From: Anaerovorax odorimutans
GTDB taxonomy: Bacteria > Bacillota > Clostridia > Peptostreptococcales > Anaerovoracaceae
Assembly: GCF_024459955.1 (NCBI RefSeq)
Contig: NZ_JANFXK010000001.1
Span: 434,001-498,000 of the forward strand
Reading direction: 5' to 3'
Length of the DNA: 64,000 bases
Shown: piece after piece, positions 28,180-37,020 of the stretch
Numbering within the stretch: position 1 is the first letter of the stretch
Layout of the letters: every line of letters starts with the position of its first letter
Position numbers and translations under genes: made by a program
The notes under the pieces: generated by a model
What the model was told of the DNA's origin: nothing
What the model saw: only the letters and a program-made list of their open reading frames with translations
Databases searched by the model: none

Positions 28180-28231
28180 AGGTCCGTGTCGTCCTTTATC
28201 TGTTAAAAAGCTCTCTTTCCTGCCAGTGATG

Positions 28232-28260
28232 ATTATAACAAAAAAGAGGGGGATTGTCTC
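28232..28260 (-). promoter_or_regulatory. Promoter of the two-component operon
   Basis: TATAAT (28232-28237) with an upstream TG (extended -10), 17 bases, and GAGACA (28255-28260). The -35 lies inside the nhaA terminator stem-loop. Confidence 0.65.
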
Positions 28261-28264
28261 CCCC
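28248..28264 (-). terminator. Terminator of nhaA
   Basis: Stem GGGGGA/TCCCCC with loop TTGTC, followed on the minus strand by TCTTTTTTG. It lies 17 bases after the nhaA stop. Confidence 0.88.
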
Positions 28265-28280
28265 TGGATCAGGCTTGCTT

Positions 28281-29498
28281 TTATGTATTGGGATTGGGCA
28301 CGCTTCCCTTGCAGGGTCCCCGCAGAACCGGTTCTGCCGCCCATCTGCCGATTTTGAAGATCCGGGCCGCGATGGTGGCCGGCACAGCAGTCAAGAGGCT
28401 TAAAAGAGCGCCCATCTTCGCGGCGTCTGTCAGTCTGGAATCTGTAAAGGCGTTTTCAGATACGAACAGAGCTACAGTCAGTCCAATGCCGCTTATGAAC
28501 CCCACTGCCGCCACATCTTTAAAATTCATCCCCTCTGGAAGGGATGCCTTGAATTTCACCGCCAGCCAGCTAAACAGCAGAACTCCGCCGCTCTTGCCGA
28601 TAAGGAAGGCCAAAAAGATAATCAGGCTGAGGGAGGAAAGGCTGCCCAGCTCTACTCCCGCATTGGTGAAGCCGAAGAAAAAGAGACCGTAGTCCACCGC
28701 CGCCCCAATCCGGTGTTCAAAGGTATGCAGGGCGGATTTTCCATAGGTATGGTCCGGGCCGTGTTCATCGTTCTGCGGTATGCTCTTTCCTGTTCTCGGC
28801 AGGAAGGGGATGATGAATACCAGAGCCAGCGCCGGGTGAACGCCCGCATGATACATGCCCATCCAGCTCACACTGCCGCATAGGAGGATATACGGTTCAA
28901 AATACCGAACACGGAGCTTTCGCAGGCCCCATGCCAGAATCATGGCGGCCAGGACCAGAAGCAGCCAAACCGGCTGCACGGTGCTCCCGGGCTCGGGATA
29001 GAAGACCGCGATGATTGCCAGGCCCACCGCATCGTCAGCCACTGCTAAGAGCAGCAGGAAGTTGACTGCCGGGTGAAGGGTGCCGAAGATCAGTCTGGCC
29101 ACCAGCCAGGCCAGGGCAATATCCGTTGCCGTGCAGATTCCCCAGCCGTTGGTATAGCTGCTGTCCCCGGCTACCCAGTTGATTATCAGAAAAACGGCCG
29201 CCGGAAAAATCACTCCGCCCGCCGTGGCCATCAGAGGCGCGACCGCCTTTTTCAGCGGGTTGAGAGAACCGCCCTTGGAAAGACTGTTGACAATCTCTAC
29301 TCCCGCGATGGCAAAGAAAAACACCATGAAGATATCATTTACCAGCCAGTGGAGACTGATGGTCTCTCCAAAAAACGGCGCATGAATCACATGGTGATAC
29401 ATATTCGGAAACAAATTGGCGCCAGCCATGGCGCACACTACCCCCAGAATCAGGGGAATTGAAAATTCTCTGCATATTCTGTTCAGGTTTTTCAGCAT
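28281..29498 (-). CDS. nhaA: Na+/H+ antiporter NhaA
   Basis: 405 residues, 12 predicted membrane segments. The ion-binding Asp pair is present in LAVADDAVGLAIIAVF, equivalent to D163/D164 of the E. coli protein, and the NIRGWGICTATDIALAW-like TM4 segment is read here as NGWGICTATDIALAW. It expels sodium in exchange for protons. Single-gene unit with strong promoter and terminator. GGGAGGT precedes the ATG by a rather long 14 bases. Confidence 0.95.
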   Translation of the reverse strand: MLKNLNRICREFSIPLILGVVCAMAGANLFPNMYHHVIHAPFFGETISLHWLVNDIFMVFFFAIAGVEIVNSLSKGGSLNPLKKAVAPLMATAGGVIFPAAVFLIINWVAGDSSYTNGWGICTATDIALAWLVARLIFGTLHPAVNFLLLLAVADDAVGLAIIAVFYPEPGSTVQPVWLLLVLAAMILAWGLRKLRVRYFEPYILLCGSVSWMGMYHAGVHPALALVFIIPFLPRTGKSIPQNDEHGPDHTYGKSALHTFEHRIGAAVDYGLFFFGFTNAGVELGSLSSLSLIIFLAFLIGKSGGVLLFSWLAVKFKASLPEGMNFKDVAAVGFISGIGLTVALFVSENAFTDSRLTDAAKMGALLSLLTAVPATIAARIFKIGRWAAEPVLRGPCKGSVPNPNT

Positions 29499-29561
29499 TG
29501 TTTAAATTATTACCTCCCTTGGATGTGCTTTCGCACATTAAAGTATCGACTTGTAGTATAC

Positions 29562-29591
29562 ATTATACAGGGAGGCGGCTCGTCTTGTCAA
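29562..29591 (-). promoter_or_regulatory. Consensus promoter of nhaA
   Basis: TTGACA (29586-29591), 18 bases, TATAAT (29562-29567). The roughly 60-base leader contains a hairpin AATGTGC-GAAA-GCACAT (29522-29539) with a GNRA-type loop directly before the ribosome binding site. Confidence 0.9.
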
Positions 29592-29656
29592 TAATTGATT
29601 ATTCAGAATTTATTGTACATTTTAAAAAAAGACATAGGGGGCGTGTATCTTCCATG

Positions 29657-29750
29657 GCGGTTTTTAGCTTTTTCAGCATTTCCTCTTTGTTCCATTCAGG
29701 CGATAGGACCTTTTGGGAAGCGGAACGGTATACGAGCGGCTCTGCGGCGC
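29657..29750 (-). pseudogene. Fragment of the neighbouring amidase gene
   Basis: About 70-90 bases match the inside of the amidase gene (31403-31540) in the same orientation, notably CTCTTTGTTCCATTCAGGCG and TTTTGGGAAGCGGAAC. Relative to the intact gene it lacks 51 bases, and the deletion junction lies between two copies of CATTTCCTC that flank that segment in the amidase. It encodes nothing usable. It is the scar of a local duplication on the far side of the Bro-N pseudogene. Confidence 0.8.
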
Positions 29751-29764
29751 TCTAAAAGATGACA

Positions 29765-30675
29765 TCAATCCTTTTTTTCGCCGGCGTTTCCGGCCTGCTC
29801 CGTGTTCTCCGGCAATGCCGCCGAGTCCTCTACAATATCGGTGATAAGCTGCCGGAAGTCTGCCGCGTTCTTCGCTGTGATGACCGGCCACCTGTTTCCG
29901 CTTCAAGGGCTTGCCGGGCAACTCCAGCGACCCTGCCGCCGCGCCGTGCGACCTTTTGGCTGTCAGAAAAACCCTCCGGCTGCTCCTCTTTGGATATACC
30001 CGTTGTGGATGCTTCCGCAAGCATCGTCAGCACAAGCTCCAAGTCACTCATATTGTCCCGCAAATTTTCCTTTTTCAAGCCTTTCAGACGCTTGTATTGC
30101 CCGGTACTCATGCCAGCCCACGCACGGGTGATCTCGTCGGTGAGGATGGCATATTCCTTGCCTTTCTCCACGCCGCGTTTCTGCCATTCGTCGGTCAGCT
30201 CGTTTCGGATGCGGATTGCTAAAAGCCGCTGATGTACCCATTCTTCCGTATACCCTTTTTTCAAATAGGTTTCAAGGGCGCGGTCTATGGCCTGTTCGGG
30301 ATCAATCGTTTCCTCGATGCGCTCCCTGCCGACCCTTGCTAACTAAACCTTGAACGGCTCCGCTTTGGGCGACGGGATAGACTGAACGATGCGCAAAAGC
30401 TGTTCAGTGTCGGCAACATCCGTCAAACGCTTTTTGCCGTCCGTCGCGGTCATTTTCAACTGCTGACAATTTGTCAGCAGTTGATCCGCGCCTTCTTCTT
30501 TTAGCCGCTGTTTTAGCTTTGCCCAATAATTGCTTGCCCCTCGCTGCGTGGGCTGATCTGTCAAGACGGCAATGACATCAACGACGGAAAAATACCATTC
30601 TTCTTTGTCCGCATCCCATGCCGTACGGATTTTCTTATCTTCAAAAAGCTGGATGTTGTCTTTCAGCTCTCCCAT
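29765..30675 (-). pseudogene. Bro-N/DinD-like antirepressor-family pseudogene
   Basis: Read through two lesions it gives about 300 residues: an N-terminal Bro-N domain (KIRTAWDADKEEWYFSVVDV, VLTDQPTQRGASNYWAKLKQ), a middle LLAIRIRNELTDEWQKRG region as in DinD-like proteins, and a C-terminus resuming as PVITAKNAADFRQLITDIV. Lesion 1 is an in-frame TAG at 30343-30345 after SPKAEPFKV, where relatives carry Trp (TGG), consistent with one base change. Lesion 2 is a frameshift near 29884-29892 after QALEAETG. Start has AGAGAGGT upstream. Such proteins come from phages and integrated elements, so this is probably a decayed mobile-element gene. Confidence 0.85.
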
Positions 30676-30691
30676 GCTATGTACCTCTCTT

Positions 30692-30796
30692 TCAACTGTG
30701 CGGTTTTTGCTTGAACTTCGTTCCCGTCAAGTCCTCAAATGCCCTATCCTCGCAGTCACAGCCAATTAACTGTCCACCGCAGACCGGGCATTGCAT
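30692..30796 (-). CDS. Possible 34-residue zinc-ribbon peptide
   Basis: A 34-codon frame starting MQCPVCGGQLIGCDC, with a CxxC and a CxC that could hold zinc, ending 16 bases before the Bro-N pseudogene start. No good ribosome binding site is visible. The Cys spacing is the main argument that it is or was real; it probably belongs to the same decayed element. The remaining bases up to the amidase (30797-30889) hold no gene. Confidence 0.4.
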   Translation of the reverse strand: MQCPVCGGQLIGCDCEDRAFEDLTGTKFKQKPHS

Positions 30797-30889
30797 TCAG
30801 ATAATAATAGTTCTCTCTTATTCCACTATACATAGATCCTGTCACACATAATTATAATACAGGTAATCATATTTTGACACCCCTTGCAT

Positions 30890-32425
30890 CTAAGGCTGTT
30901 CTCTGCCCCCGGTGTTCGCTTCAAAGCTGTATCCGAGATTCAGCAGCTTTTCATCCTCGCCGTGCCGCGTTACAAAGGTAGCTCCCTGAGGCACCCCTTT
31001 CCCGTCCTTCCCAAAGGGTACGGTCAGCTCCGGATATCCCGCAGCTGCCGGAGCAGATGAGCCGGAACTGCCCAGAAATACCAACCCGTCCAGTCGATTT
31101 TCATCAAAGAGTGCGGCAAGAACGGAGTCGGCGTTCTTAATAGCTGTCTCAATGGGTTTTAAATCCGCTTCCTTTCTTTCATTGGCTTCTTCCAGAAGGT
31201 CCTGCCCGTATTTGCACCTTCTGTCCGGGTCTTCCTTATTGAACGCAATCAGATCATCCAGCTTTTTAATTGGCAGGTTGTAGGTTTGGGCAAAGTCTTC
31301 AAAATCTTTTTTGAACGAAAACTTGATGTTGGTGAAAACGTCTATATCCTTTTCATCTATGGCAACCTCTGTCACACGGGCGCCCATATCCTCCACGGAG
31401 GCTTTCAGCTTTTTCAGCATTTCCTCGTCGCTGTATTCATATTTTACCAGGCCGATATGCTTGCCCTTCATTTCCTCTTTGTTCCATTCAGGCGATACGT
31501 CCTTTTGGGAAGCGGAACTGTATACGAGCGCGGCGTCCTGAACGGTTCTGGCGATCGGCCCCGGCGTATCGATCTCTTTGATGAGGGGCAGGATGCCTTC
31601 CGCGGAAATATGTCCTCTGGTAGGCTTGAACCCTACGACGGAATTGGCGGATGAAGGGGCCACAATGGAACCGTCGGTCTCCGTACCGATGGAAACAGGA
31701 ACCAGATTGGCCGTTACCGCAACCGCGCTGCCGCTGCTGGAACCCGACGGGGAAATTTTCAGAGGGTCAAAGGGGTTGACGGTCTGCCCCTTTCTTCCGC
31801 TGTATCCTGCGGGCATTACGCTGGACATGTAGTTGGCGAATTCACTGAGATTGTTTTTCCCCAGAATGATCGCGCCCTGGCTTTTAAGTTTTTTTACCAG
31901 CTCCGCGTCCTCTTTCGCTGTAAAATCAGCCAGAGCCGCGGCACCGGCGCTGGCAGGCATGTCGGCCGTGTTGATATTATCTTTTAGCATCACCGGAATA
32001 CCAAGCAGCGGCAGGTCCCCGCTGTTTTCACCGGAGCCGGCCTGCTCATCCTGCCGCTTTGCCTCCTCCATGGCATGAGGATTTATGGATATGACGGAAT
32101 TATATCCATGATGGGACTGATCCAGCGTTTTGATTCTGTACAGGCAGATAGCCGTTATCTCCTGGCGGCTGAGTTCTCCTGCTTTTACCGCCTTCTGAAT
32201 ATCGGAAATGCTTTTCTCTACCACATAATGTTCTTTGTTCTTTATGAGGCTCTCCATATCCAGACCGCTCAGCTGCCGGTCTATCTCCGCGGTCACTTCC
32301 TTGCTGTCGTAGGATATCCATTCCTCTCCCGGAGGCGCCGCCATCCTGTAATACGCAAAGGCTCCTCCGCCAGCCAGCAAGACAGCAATAACAAGTCCAA
32401 TAATCAGTTTTCTTTTCCCGCTCAT
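30890..32425 (-). CDS. Membrane-anchored amidase-signature enzyme
   Basis: 511 residues from the ATG at 32425 (AGGAGG 7 bases upstream). An N-terminal hydrophobic anchor (LIIGLVIAVLLAGGGAFAYY) is followed by the amidase signature fold: catalytic Lys in IPVMLKDNINTADMPASAG, the Gly/Ser-rich loop SPSGSSSGSAVAVTANLVPV with the cis-Ser and nucleophile Ser (DGSIVAPSSANSVVGFKPTR). Family members hydrolyse amides or transfer ammonia; with an exported catalytic domain this is a scavenging or cell-surface hydrolase rather than GatA. The substrate cannot be inferred. Confidence 0.9.
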   Translation of the reverse strand: MSGKRKLIIGLVIAVLLAGGGAFAYYRMAAPPGEEWISYDSKEVTAEIDRQLSGLDMESLIKNKEHYVVEKSISDIQKAVKAGELSRQEITAICLYRIKTLDQSHHGYNSVISINPHAMEEAKRQDEQAGSGENSGDLPLLGIPVMLKDNINTADMPASAGAAALADFTAKEDAELVKKLKSQGAIILGKNNLSEFANYMSSVMPAGYSGRKGQTVNPFDPLKISPSGSSSGSAVAVTANLVPVSIGTETDGSIVAPSSANSVVGFKPTRGHISAEGILPLIKEIDTPGPIARTVQDAALVYSSASQKDVSPEWNKEEMKGKHIGLVKYEYSDEEMLKKLKASVEDMGARVTEVAIDEKDIDVFTNIKFSFKKDFEDFAQTYNLPIKKLDDLIAFNKEDPDRRCKYGQDLLEEANERKEADLKPIETAIKNADSVLAALFDENRLDGLVFLGSSGSSAPAAAGYPELTVPFGKDGKGVPQGATFVTRHGEDEKLLNLGYSFEANTGGREQP

Positions 32426-32548
32426 CCGCTTTCCTCCTATATGTGTTGTTTCTATATAGATTATACCTTTTTTCCTTCCCTTAATACACCCCCTGGACAA
32501 TCATAAAAATTGCCTGCGATGAGGGTGGTTTCCTGCATAACGCAAAAC

Positions 32549-32577
32549 CGCCGCAGAGACATCAAGTCGCTGCGGCG
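32549..32577 (-). terminator. Probable terminator after the dipeptide epimerase
   Basis: Perfect 8-bp stem CGCCGCAG/CTGCGGCG with a 13-base loop, followed on the minus strand by a short GTTTTGCG tail. It lies 11 bases after the epimerase stop. Confidence 0.65.
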
Positions 32578-32588
32578 ATCTGTTTCTT

Positions 32589-33680
32589 TTATTCGATTTC
32601 CGTCAGTCCCCTGACCCCGGTGATTCCCAGGCCCGGCGCTTCGGTCAGCGTAAACCAGGGAATTTCTTTTTCAAATCCGCCCATTACCGGATCTTCCGCC
32701 AGCAGGATTGCTGCGTCCAGATCTACTCGGGTAATGATTTTTTTTGCCGCTGCCAGATGGGCCGCGGCCGTAAGGCTGATCTTGCTTTCCACCATGCTGC
32801 CCAGCATACATTCCACGCCGTAGGTCTCGGCAATGGCTGCGATTTTCAGGGCGTTGTAAATGCCTCCGCACTTCATCAGCTTGATGTTCAGAAGGTCCGC
32901 GGCCTGCATTTGCAAAAGATCCAAAGCATCGCGGGGTGAAAACAGGCTTTCGTCTGCCATGATAACGGTATTCACATTATCTTTGACCCGCTTCAGGCCT
33001 TCAAAATCACGGGCCTTAACCGGCTGTTCCACCAGCTCGATATCCAGTCCCAGGTCCTCCAGTCTGGTGATGGTGCGGATGGCTTCATCCACTTCCCAGC
33101 CCTGATTGGCATCGAGACGGATTTTCATCTTATCTCCCACTGCCCGGCGGATGCAGGCCACCCGGCGTACATCTTTCTCCGAGTCGATTCCCACCTTTAG
33201 CTTGAGGGCGGAAAACCCCTGCTCTGCGGCTGCCACCGCATCGGCCTCCATTTCTTCCGGCTCATTGATGCTGATGGTCAGGTCGGTCTCCACCTGATTT
33301 CCATAGCCGCCCAGATACTGGTACAGCGGTACGCCCAGGCGCTTTGAAGCCAGGTCATAGACAGCCATGTCGACAGCGGCCTTGGCGCTGAAATCCCGGT
33401 CAGTGGCCGTTTGCAGGGCATCCTGGATTTCTTCCAGATTTGCGATATCTTTGCCCAGAAGGGCCGGGCGGATGCTGCTGCGGATGGCCGCGATGGTCGA
33501 TTCATTGGTATCGCCAGTGATGACCTTTGTCGGCGGCGCTTCTCCATAGCCGGTCTGCCCGTCATCCGTATGAATCAGCACCACGGTGTTCTCAGCTGTT
33601 TCCACCGTTCTGAGGGCTGTTTTAAACGGTTTTTTCAAGGGGATACTGATATGCTTCAGCTCGATTTCTTCAATCTTCAT
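32589..33680 (-). CDS. L-Ala-D/L-Glu-type dipeptide epimerase
   Basis: 363 residues of the enolase superfamily, muconate-lactonizing subgroup. The catalytic KxK is in FSALKLKVGIDSEKD, metal ligands in IRLDANQGW, LVEQPVKARD and IMADESLFS, and the second lysine in LLNIKLMKCGG. The pattern fits dipeptide epimerases, which invert L-Ala-D-Glu from murein so that it can be cut by ordinary peptidases. The adjoining OPT peptide transporter and class A serine hydrolase support a role in peptide or murein recycling. Confidence 0.9.
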   Translation of the reverse strand: MKIEEIELKHISIPLKKPFKTALRTVETAENTVVLIHTDDGQTGYGEAPPTKVITGDTNESTIAAIRSSIRPALLGKDIANLEEIQDALQTATDRDFSAKAAVDMAVYDLASKRLGVPLYQYLGGYGNQVETDLTISINEPEEMEADAVAAAEQGFSALKLKVGIDSEKDVRRVACIRRAVGDKMKIRLDANQGWEVDEAIRTITRLEDLGLDIELVEQPVKARDFEGLKRVKDNVNTVIMADESLFSPRDALDLLQMQAADLLNIKLMKCGGIYNALKIAAIAETYGVECMLGSMVESKISLTAAAHLAAAKKIITRVDLDAAILLAEDPVMGGFEKEIPWFTLTEAPGLGITGVRGLTEIE

Positions 33681-33695
33681 TTCTATCCTTTCCGG

Positions 33696-35651
33696 CTACA
33701 TCTTCAAGTCTCTGCCTTCCAGCTTATCCTCATGTCTTTTGCTGAATACGATCCATGCGAAATATGCGATCAGTACGGCGTATCCCAGGAATCCGATCCA
33801 GGCGTTTTCCGTACCCGGAATCAGGTTGGTCATATCCACGCCTATGTACAGAAGGGCCGTTACAATTACGCCCATCAGAGCGTCACCTGCGATCAGGCCG
33901 GAAGCGTAAAGGGTTCCCTTTTCGATCTTCTTTGCTTTAACATCTTCTGGCTTCTTGCTCTTCTCTACGATGCCTCTGACAGCACCGCCTACCATCATCG
34001 CCGCACTCAGGTGGAACGGCAGGTACATGCCTACCGCAAAGGGCAGAACCGATCCTCCCATGAGCCATACGGCCACTGCGATGCCCATTCCCATGAGGAT
34101 GAAGGCCCACGGCAGGTTTCCTGACATAACGCCCTCTGCGATGGATTTCATCATGTTTGCATGAGGTGCCGGCAGCTTCTGTGATCCGATTCCGTATACG
34201 TCATTGAGCATGATGATGACAGCTCCCATAACAGCGGCGGAAGTCAGAATACCGATCATCTGTCCGTACTGCTGTTTTTTCGGGGTCGCGCCCAGCAGAA
34301 AGCCGGTTTTCAGGTCCTGCGCCATGTCTCCGCTGACACCGATGGAAATGCAGATGACAGATCCTACTACAATTGTGGCGATGATACCGCTGGTGCCGTT
34401 GAAGCCCATAATGCGGAACAATACTGCCGTTACCAGCAGGCCGCCAATGGTCATGGCTACGATCGGGTTGGATGAGCTGCCCACATAGCCGACCAGATGG
34501 GCGGAAACGGCAACAAAGATAAATCCGAAGATCAGCACCATGATGGCTCCCACGCTTCCGGCCGCCACGCTGGGGAATACCGGAAGGAAGGCGATGATCG
34601 CCAGTAAAACGATAACCCCGATCAGAAGAACTTTCTTGGGGATGTTCTTCTCCGTACGCTTTACTTCGTCGTCTTTCATCTTATATGCGGCGAAGGTTCC
34701 TTTGAAGGATTTTACGATAATCGGCAGGGCGCTGAACAGGCTGATGAATCCGCCCATGGTAACGGCTCCGATACCGATGTATTTGATGTAGTTGGTCCAG
34801 ATGGCCCAAATGTCCATGTCGGCAATGGGAATATCCCCGGGCGCCACGATCAGTCCAGGGGCCATGGAACCGATGAAATAGATCAGCGGCATGATTACTA
34901 CCCAGCCGATAACCGCACCGGCCAGTGACATGGCGCAGATTCTCGGTCCTACCAGGAATCCTGCTCCCAGAAGAGAAGGCAGGAAGTCCATGCCCACAGC
35001 TCCGCCTTTGAGGTATCCTTTCAGCGGCAGGTCGATGGTGGCCGGGAACAGGGCAATTCCGTCGGTGATGAACTTGAACAGGCCGCCGATGCCCAGAGCC
35101 TTGAGCAGCATCTTGGCATTATTGCCGCCCTCATGTCCTGCGGCAACTACTTCCGCGCAGGCGGTACCTTCCGGATACGGCAGGCTTCCGTGCTCGTCCT
35201 TGATGAGGAACTTGCGCAGCGGCACCATCAGAAGACAGCCTAACAGTCCCCCGATCGCCGCAATTACAAATACGGTAACGATTTTAACATCAATATTAAG
35301 CAATAATAGCGCCGGCAGTGTAAATGCCACTCCCGCAGCAAGCGCTTCTCCCGAAGAGCCTACTGTCTGTACGATATTGTTTTCCAGAATCGTACTGTTT
35401 TTAAAACCTCCCTTTAATACGGCAAGTCCGATTACGGCTGCCGGAATAGAGGCGCAGATGGTCATACCGATCTGCAGGGCCAGATACGCATTGGCAGCAC
35501 CGAAGATAATGGACAGAACGCATCCGATGACCACGGCTCTGACGGTAAATTCCTTGATATTGGCCGATGGCGCAACATAAGGTTCATACTCTTCTCCGCT
35601 GACCTTGGCGGTAAATCCGCCCTTTGTCGCTTTTGGGTTTTTCCCTTCCAT
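33696..35651 (-). CDS. OPT-family oligopeptide transporter
   Basis: 651 residues with about 14-16 membrane segments. OPT signatures include AANAYLALQIGMTICASIPAAV near residue 55-75, ILENNIVQTVGSSGEALAAG and LPYPEGTACAEVVAAGHEGG. It takes up small peptides driven by the proton gradient. It lies 15 bases upstream of the dipeptide epimerase gene, so imported dipeptides may feed that enzyme. Start supported by AGGAGGAG upstream. Confidence 0.93.
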   Translation of the reverse strand: MEGKNPKATKGGFTAKVSGEEYEPYVAPSANIKEFTVRAVVIGCVLSIIFGAANAYLALQIGMTICASIPAAVIGLAVLKGGFKNSTILENNIVQTVGSSGEALAAGVAFTLPALLLLNIDVKIVTVFVIAAIGGLLGCLLMVPLRKFLIKDEHGSLPYPEGTACAEVVAAGHEGGNNAKMLLKALGIGGLFKFITDGIALFPATIDLPLKGYLKGGAVGMDFLPSLLGAGFLVGPRICAMSLAGAVIGWVVIMPLIYFIGSMAPGLIVAPGDIPIADMDIWAIWTNYIKYIGIGAVTMGGFISLFSALPIIVKSFKGTFAAYKMKDDEVKRTEKNIPKKVLLIGVIVLLAIIAFLPVFPSVAAGSVGAIMVLIFGFIFVAVSAHLVGYVGSSSNPIVAMTIGGLLVTAVLFRIMGFNGTSGIIATIVVGSVICISIGVSGDMAQDLKTGFLLGATPKKQQYGQMIGILTSAAVMGAVIIMLNDVYGIGSQKLPAPHANMMKSIAEGVMSGNLPWAFILMGMGIAVAVWLMGGSVLPFAVGMYLPFHLSAAMMVGGAVRGIVEKSKKPEDVKAKKIEKGTLYASGLIAGDALMGVIVTALLYIGVDMTNLIPGTENAWIGFLGYAVLIAYFAWIVFSKRHEDKLEGRDLKM

Positions 35652-35677
35652 GAGTTTTCACTCCTCCTTTTCTGTTA

Positions 35678-36448
35678 TCAATTATTTTCTTCAAAAAAAT
35701 CATATACGATCTTCGAAGTTCTTGCTAAAATCTCCCTCGCGTCGTTATTGGACGCGGCATCCCAAACAAAAAAGCAGTAGATGTAGTCCGTCTTTTCCCC
35801 ATAGACGATGGCAATGTCGTGATTCAGGCAATCCAGTTCACCGCTCTTTCTGGCCATGGGCAGCTCGTCGGGCAGATCCACCCGCATCATGCATTCGTCC
35901 GCCTGGCCTTTCATGATCTCCAGCATTTTGCTGTCATACGGCTCGCCCAGCAGTCTTCCGTCGTAGAGCCGCTGCAGCAGCTCCGCCATTTCCCCTGCGG
36001 AAGTCAGATTTTCCTTTCCCCTTTTTGCTGCTTCAAAATCCATCATTTTGCGCTGGAGCAGGGATTTTCCAAAGCCCAGTTCTCTGATGCACCGATTGAT
36101 CCGCTCCATCCCCAGGAAGTCAATCATCACATTGGTAGCCGTGTTATCGCTGTAAACGATCATCAGCCGCAGCAGTTCTTCCAGCGTATAGTCCCTGGGA
36201 TTTAGAAATTCCAGAACGCTAAAGGGCACCACGTCGGAGCTTTGAACCGGAATCCGGTCCGCCAGACTCAGTCTGCCGTCCTTGACCCGTACCATGGCTT
36301 CCGTCAAAATGAACATTTTTATCAGACTCGCCGAAGCAGTCACAGTCTCCGACCGGTATTCCCAGGTCTGTCCGTCTTTAAGGCTGCGGATTACGAACGC
36401 GCCCTCAGCCCGGCCTTCCAGCTGGCGAATCAGTTTTTCTTTTATCAC
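35678..36448 (-). CDS. Class A beta-lactamase-like serine hydrolase
   Basis: 256 residues from a GTG at 36448 (GAAGGTGAG 5 bases upstream); the ATG frame to 36505 overlaps a terminator. Beta-lactamase fold motifs: SxxK in TASASLIKMFIL, SDN in VYSDNTATNVMID and KSG in MARKSGELD. The omega-loop Glu expected in true class A enzymes is not obvious (AKRGKENLTSAGEM is the region). No signal peptide is visible, so it may act inside the cell on peptides, not on beta-lactams. First gene of the epimerase/OPT group. Confidence 0.82.
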   Translation of the reverse strand: MIKEKLIRQLEGRAEGAFVIRSLKDGQTWEYRSETVTASASLIKMFILTEAMVRVKDGRLSLADRIPVQSSDVVPFSVLEFLNPRDYTLEELLRLMIVYSDNTATNVMIDFLGMERINRCIRELGFGKSLLQRKMMDFEAAKRGKENLTSAGEMAELLQRLYDGRLLGEPYDSKMLEIMKGQADECMMRVDLPDELPMARKSGELDCLNHDIAIVYGEKTDYIYCFFVWDAASNNDAREILARTSKIVYDFFEENN

Positions 36449-36478
36449 GTTTTTCTCACCTTCTTTCTTCGTACAAAA

Positions 36479-36522
36479 AAACCCAGCGGCAAAACTAGTA
36501 TTCACTAGCCTTGACTGGGTTT
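36479..36522 (-). terminator. Terminator of the DUF3870 gene
   Basis: Outer arms AAACCCAG/CTGGGTTT and an inner GGC..CTAG/CTAG..GCC pairing form one long hairpin, with seven T following on the minus strand. Confidence 0.88.
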
Positions 36523-36556
36523 CATTCAGGATGATATGCGGGGTAAGCCGCCATAT

Positions 36557-36901
36557 CTATTTGAATAAAGCAGTTTGGTAATACTTTTCCTTAACTTCCG
36601 TATATTTTTTTATCGCATCTTTGTATGCGGTGATGATTGCTTTCTGTGATGAGCCGAAATACCGCCTGGCCAGTTCTTTTTCCACTTCCGGATCGTACTG
36701 GCTGAAGGACTTTCCGAGAAAGAGGTCGTGAACAAACCGATTGGTGATATCAATGGTAGCCGAACATTCCAGATCCGCCACCAGGTCTGTCTGCGTGTCA
36801 ATGACAAATCCGATGAAAAAGATTTTGAAATTGCTGGTAATTGCGTTGTCACTGCTGGTTTTGCCGTGACCTACGATGTAAACGGTGCTGTCTTTATACA
36901 T
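36557..36901 (-). CDS. DUF3870-family protein
   Basis: 114 residues: TVYIVGHGKTSSDNAITSNF at the N-terminus, then a beta-rich core with VADLECSATIDITNRFVHDL and SSQKAIITAYKDAIKKYTEV, as in the DUF3870 family of small clostridial proteins of unknown function. The open frame extends to 37279 as a Pro-rich sequence, but that part is translation of the G-rich intergenic tract; a promoter between confirms the short start. Own promoter and terminator. Confidence 0.82.
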   Translation of the reverse strand: MYKDSTVYIVGHGKTSSDNAITSNFKIFFIGFVIDTQTDLVADLECSATIDITNRFVHDLFLGKSFSQYDPEVEKELARRYFGSSQKAIITAYKDAIKKYTEVKEKYYQTALFK

Positions 36902-36974
36902 TGGGTCGCCTTTTCTAATCTGGTTTGAAGGCAGCGGCGTGTTGAAATATGCCGGGCTGCAATCGTATATTAGA

Positions 36975-37003
36975 ACAATAGCATAATTTTTGAGGATTGT
37001 CCA
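36975..37003 (-). promoter_or_regulatory. Promoter of the DUF3870 gene
   Basis: TGGACA (36998-37003), 17 bases, TATTGT (36975-36980). The G-rich tract starts 18 bases farther upstream. Confidence 0.6.
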
Positions 37004-37020
37004 TAAAATTTGTCGGAAAA

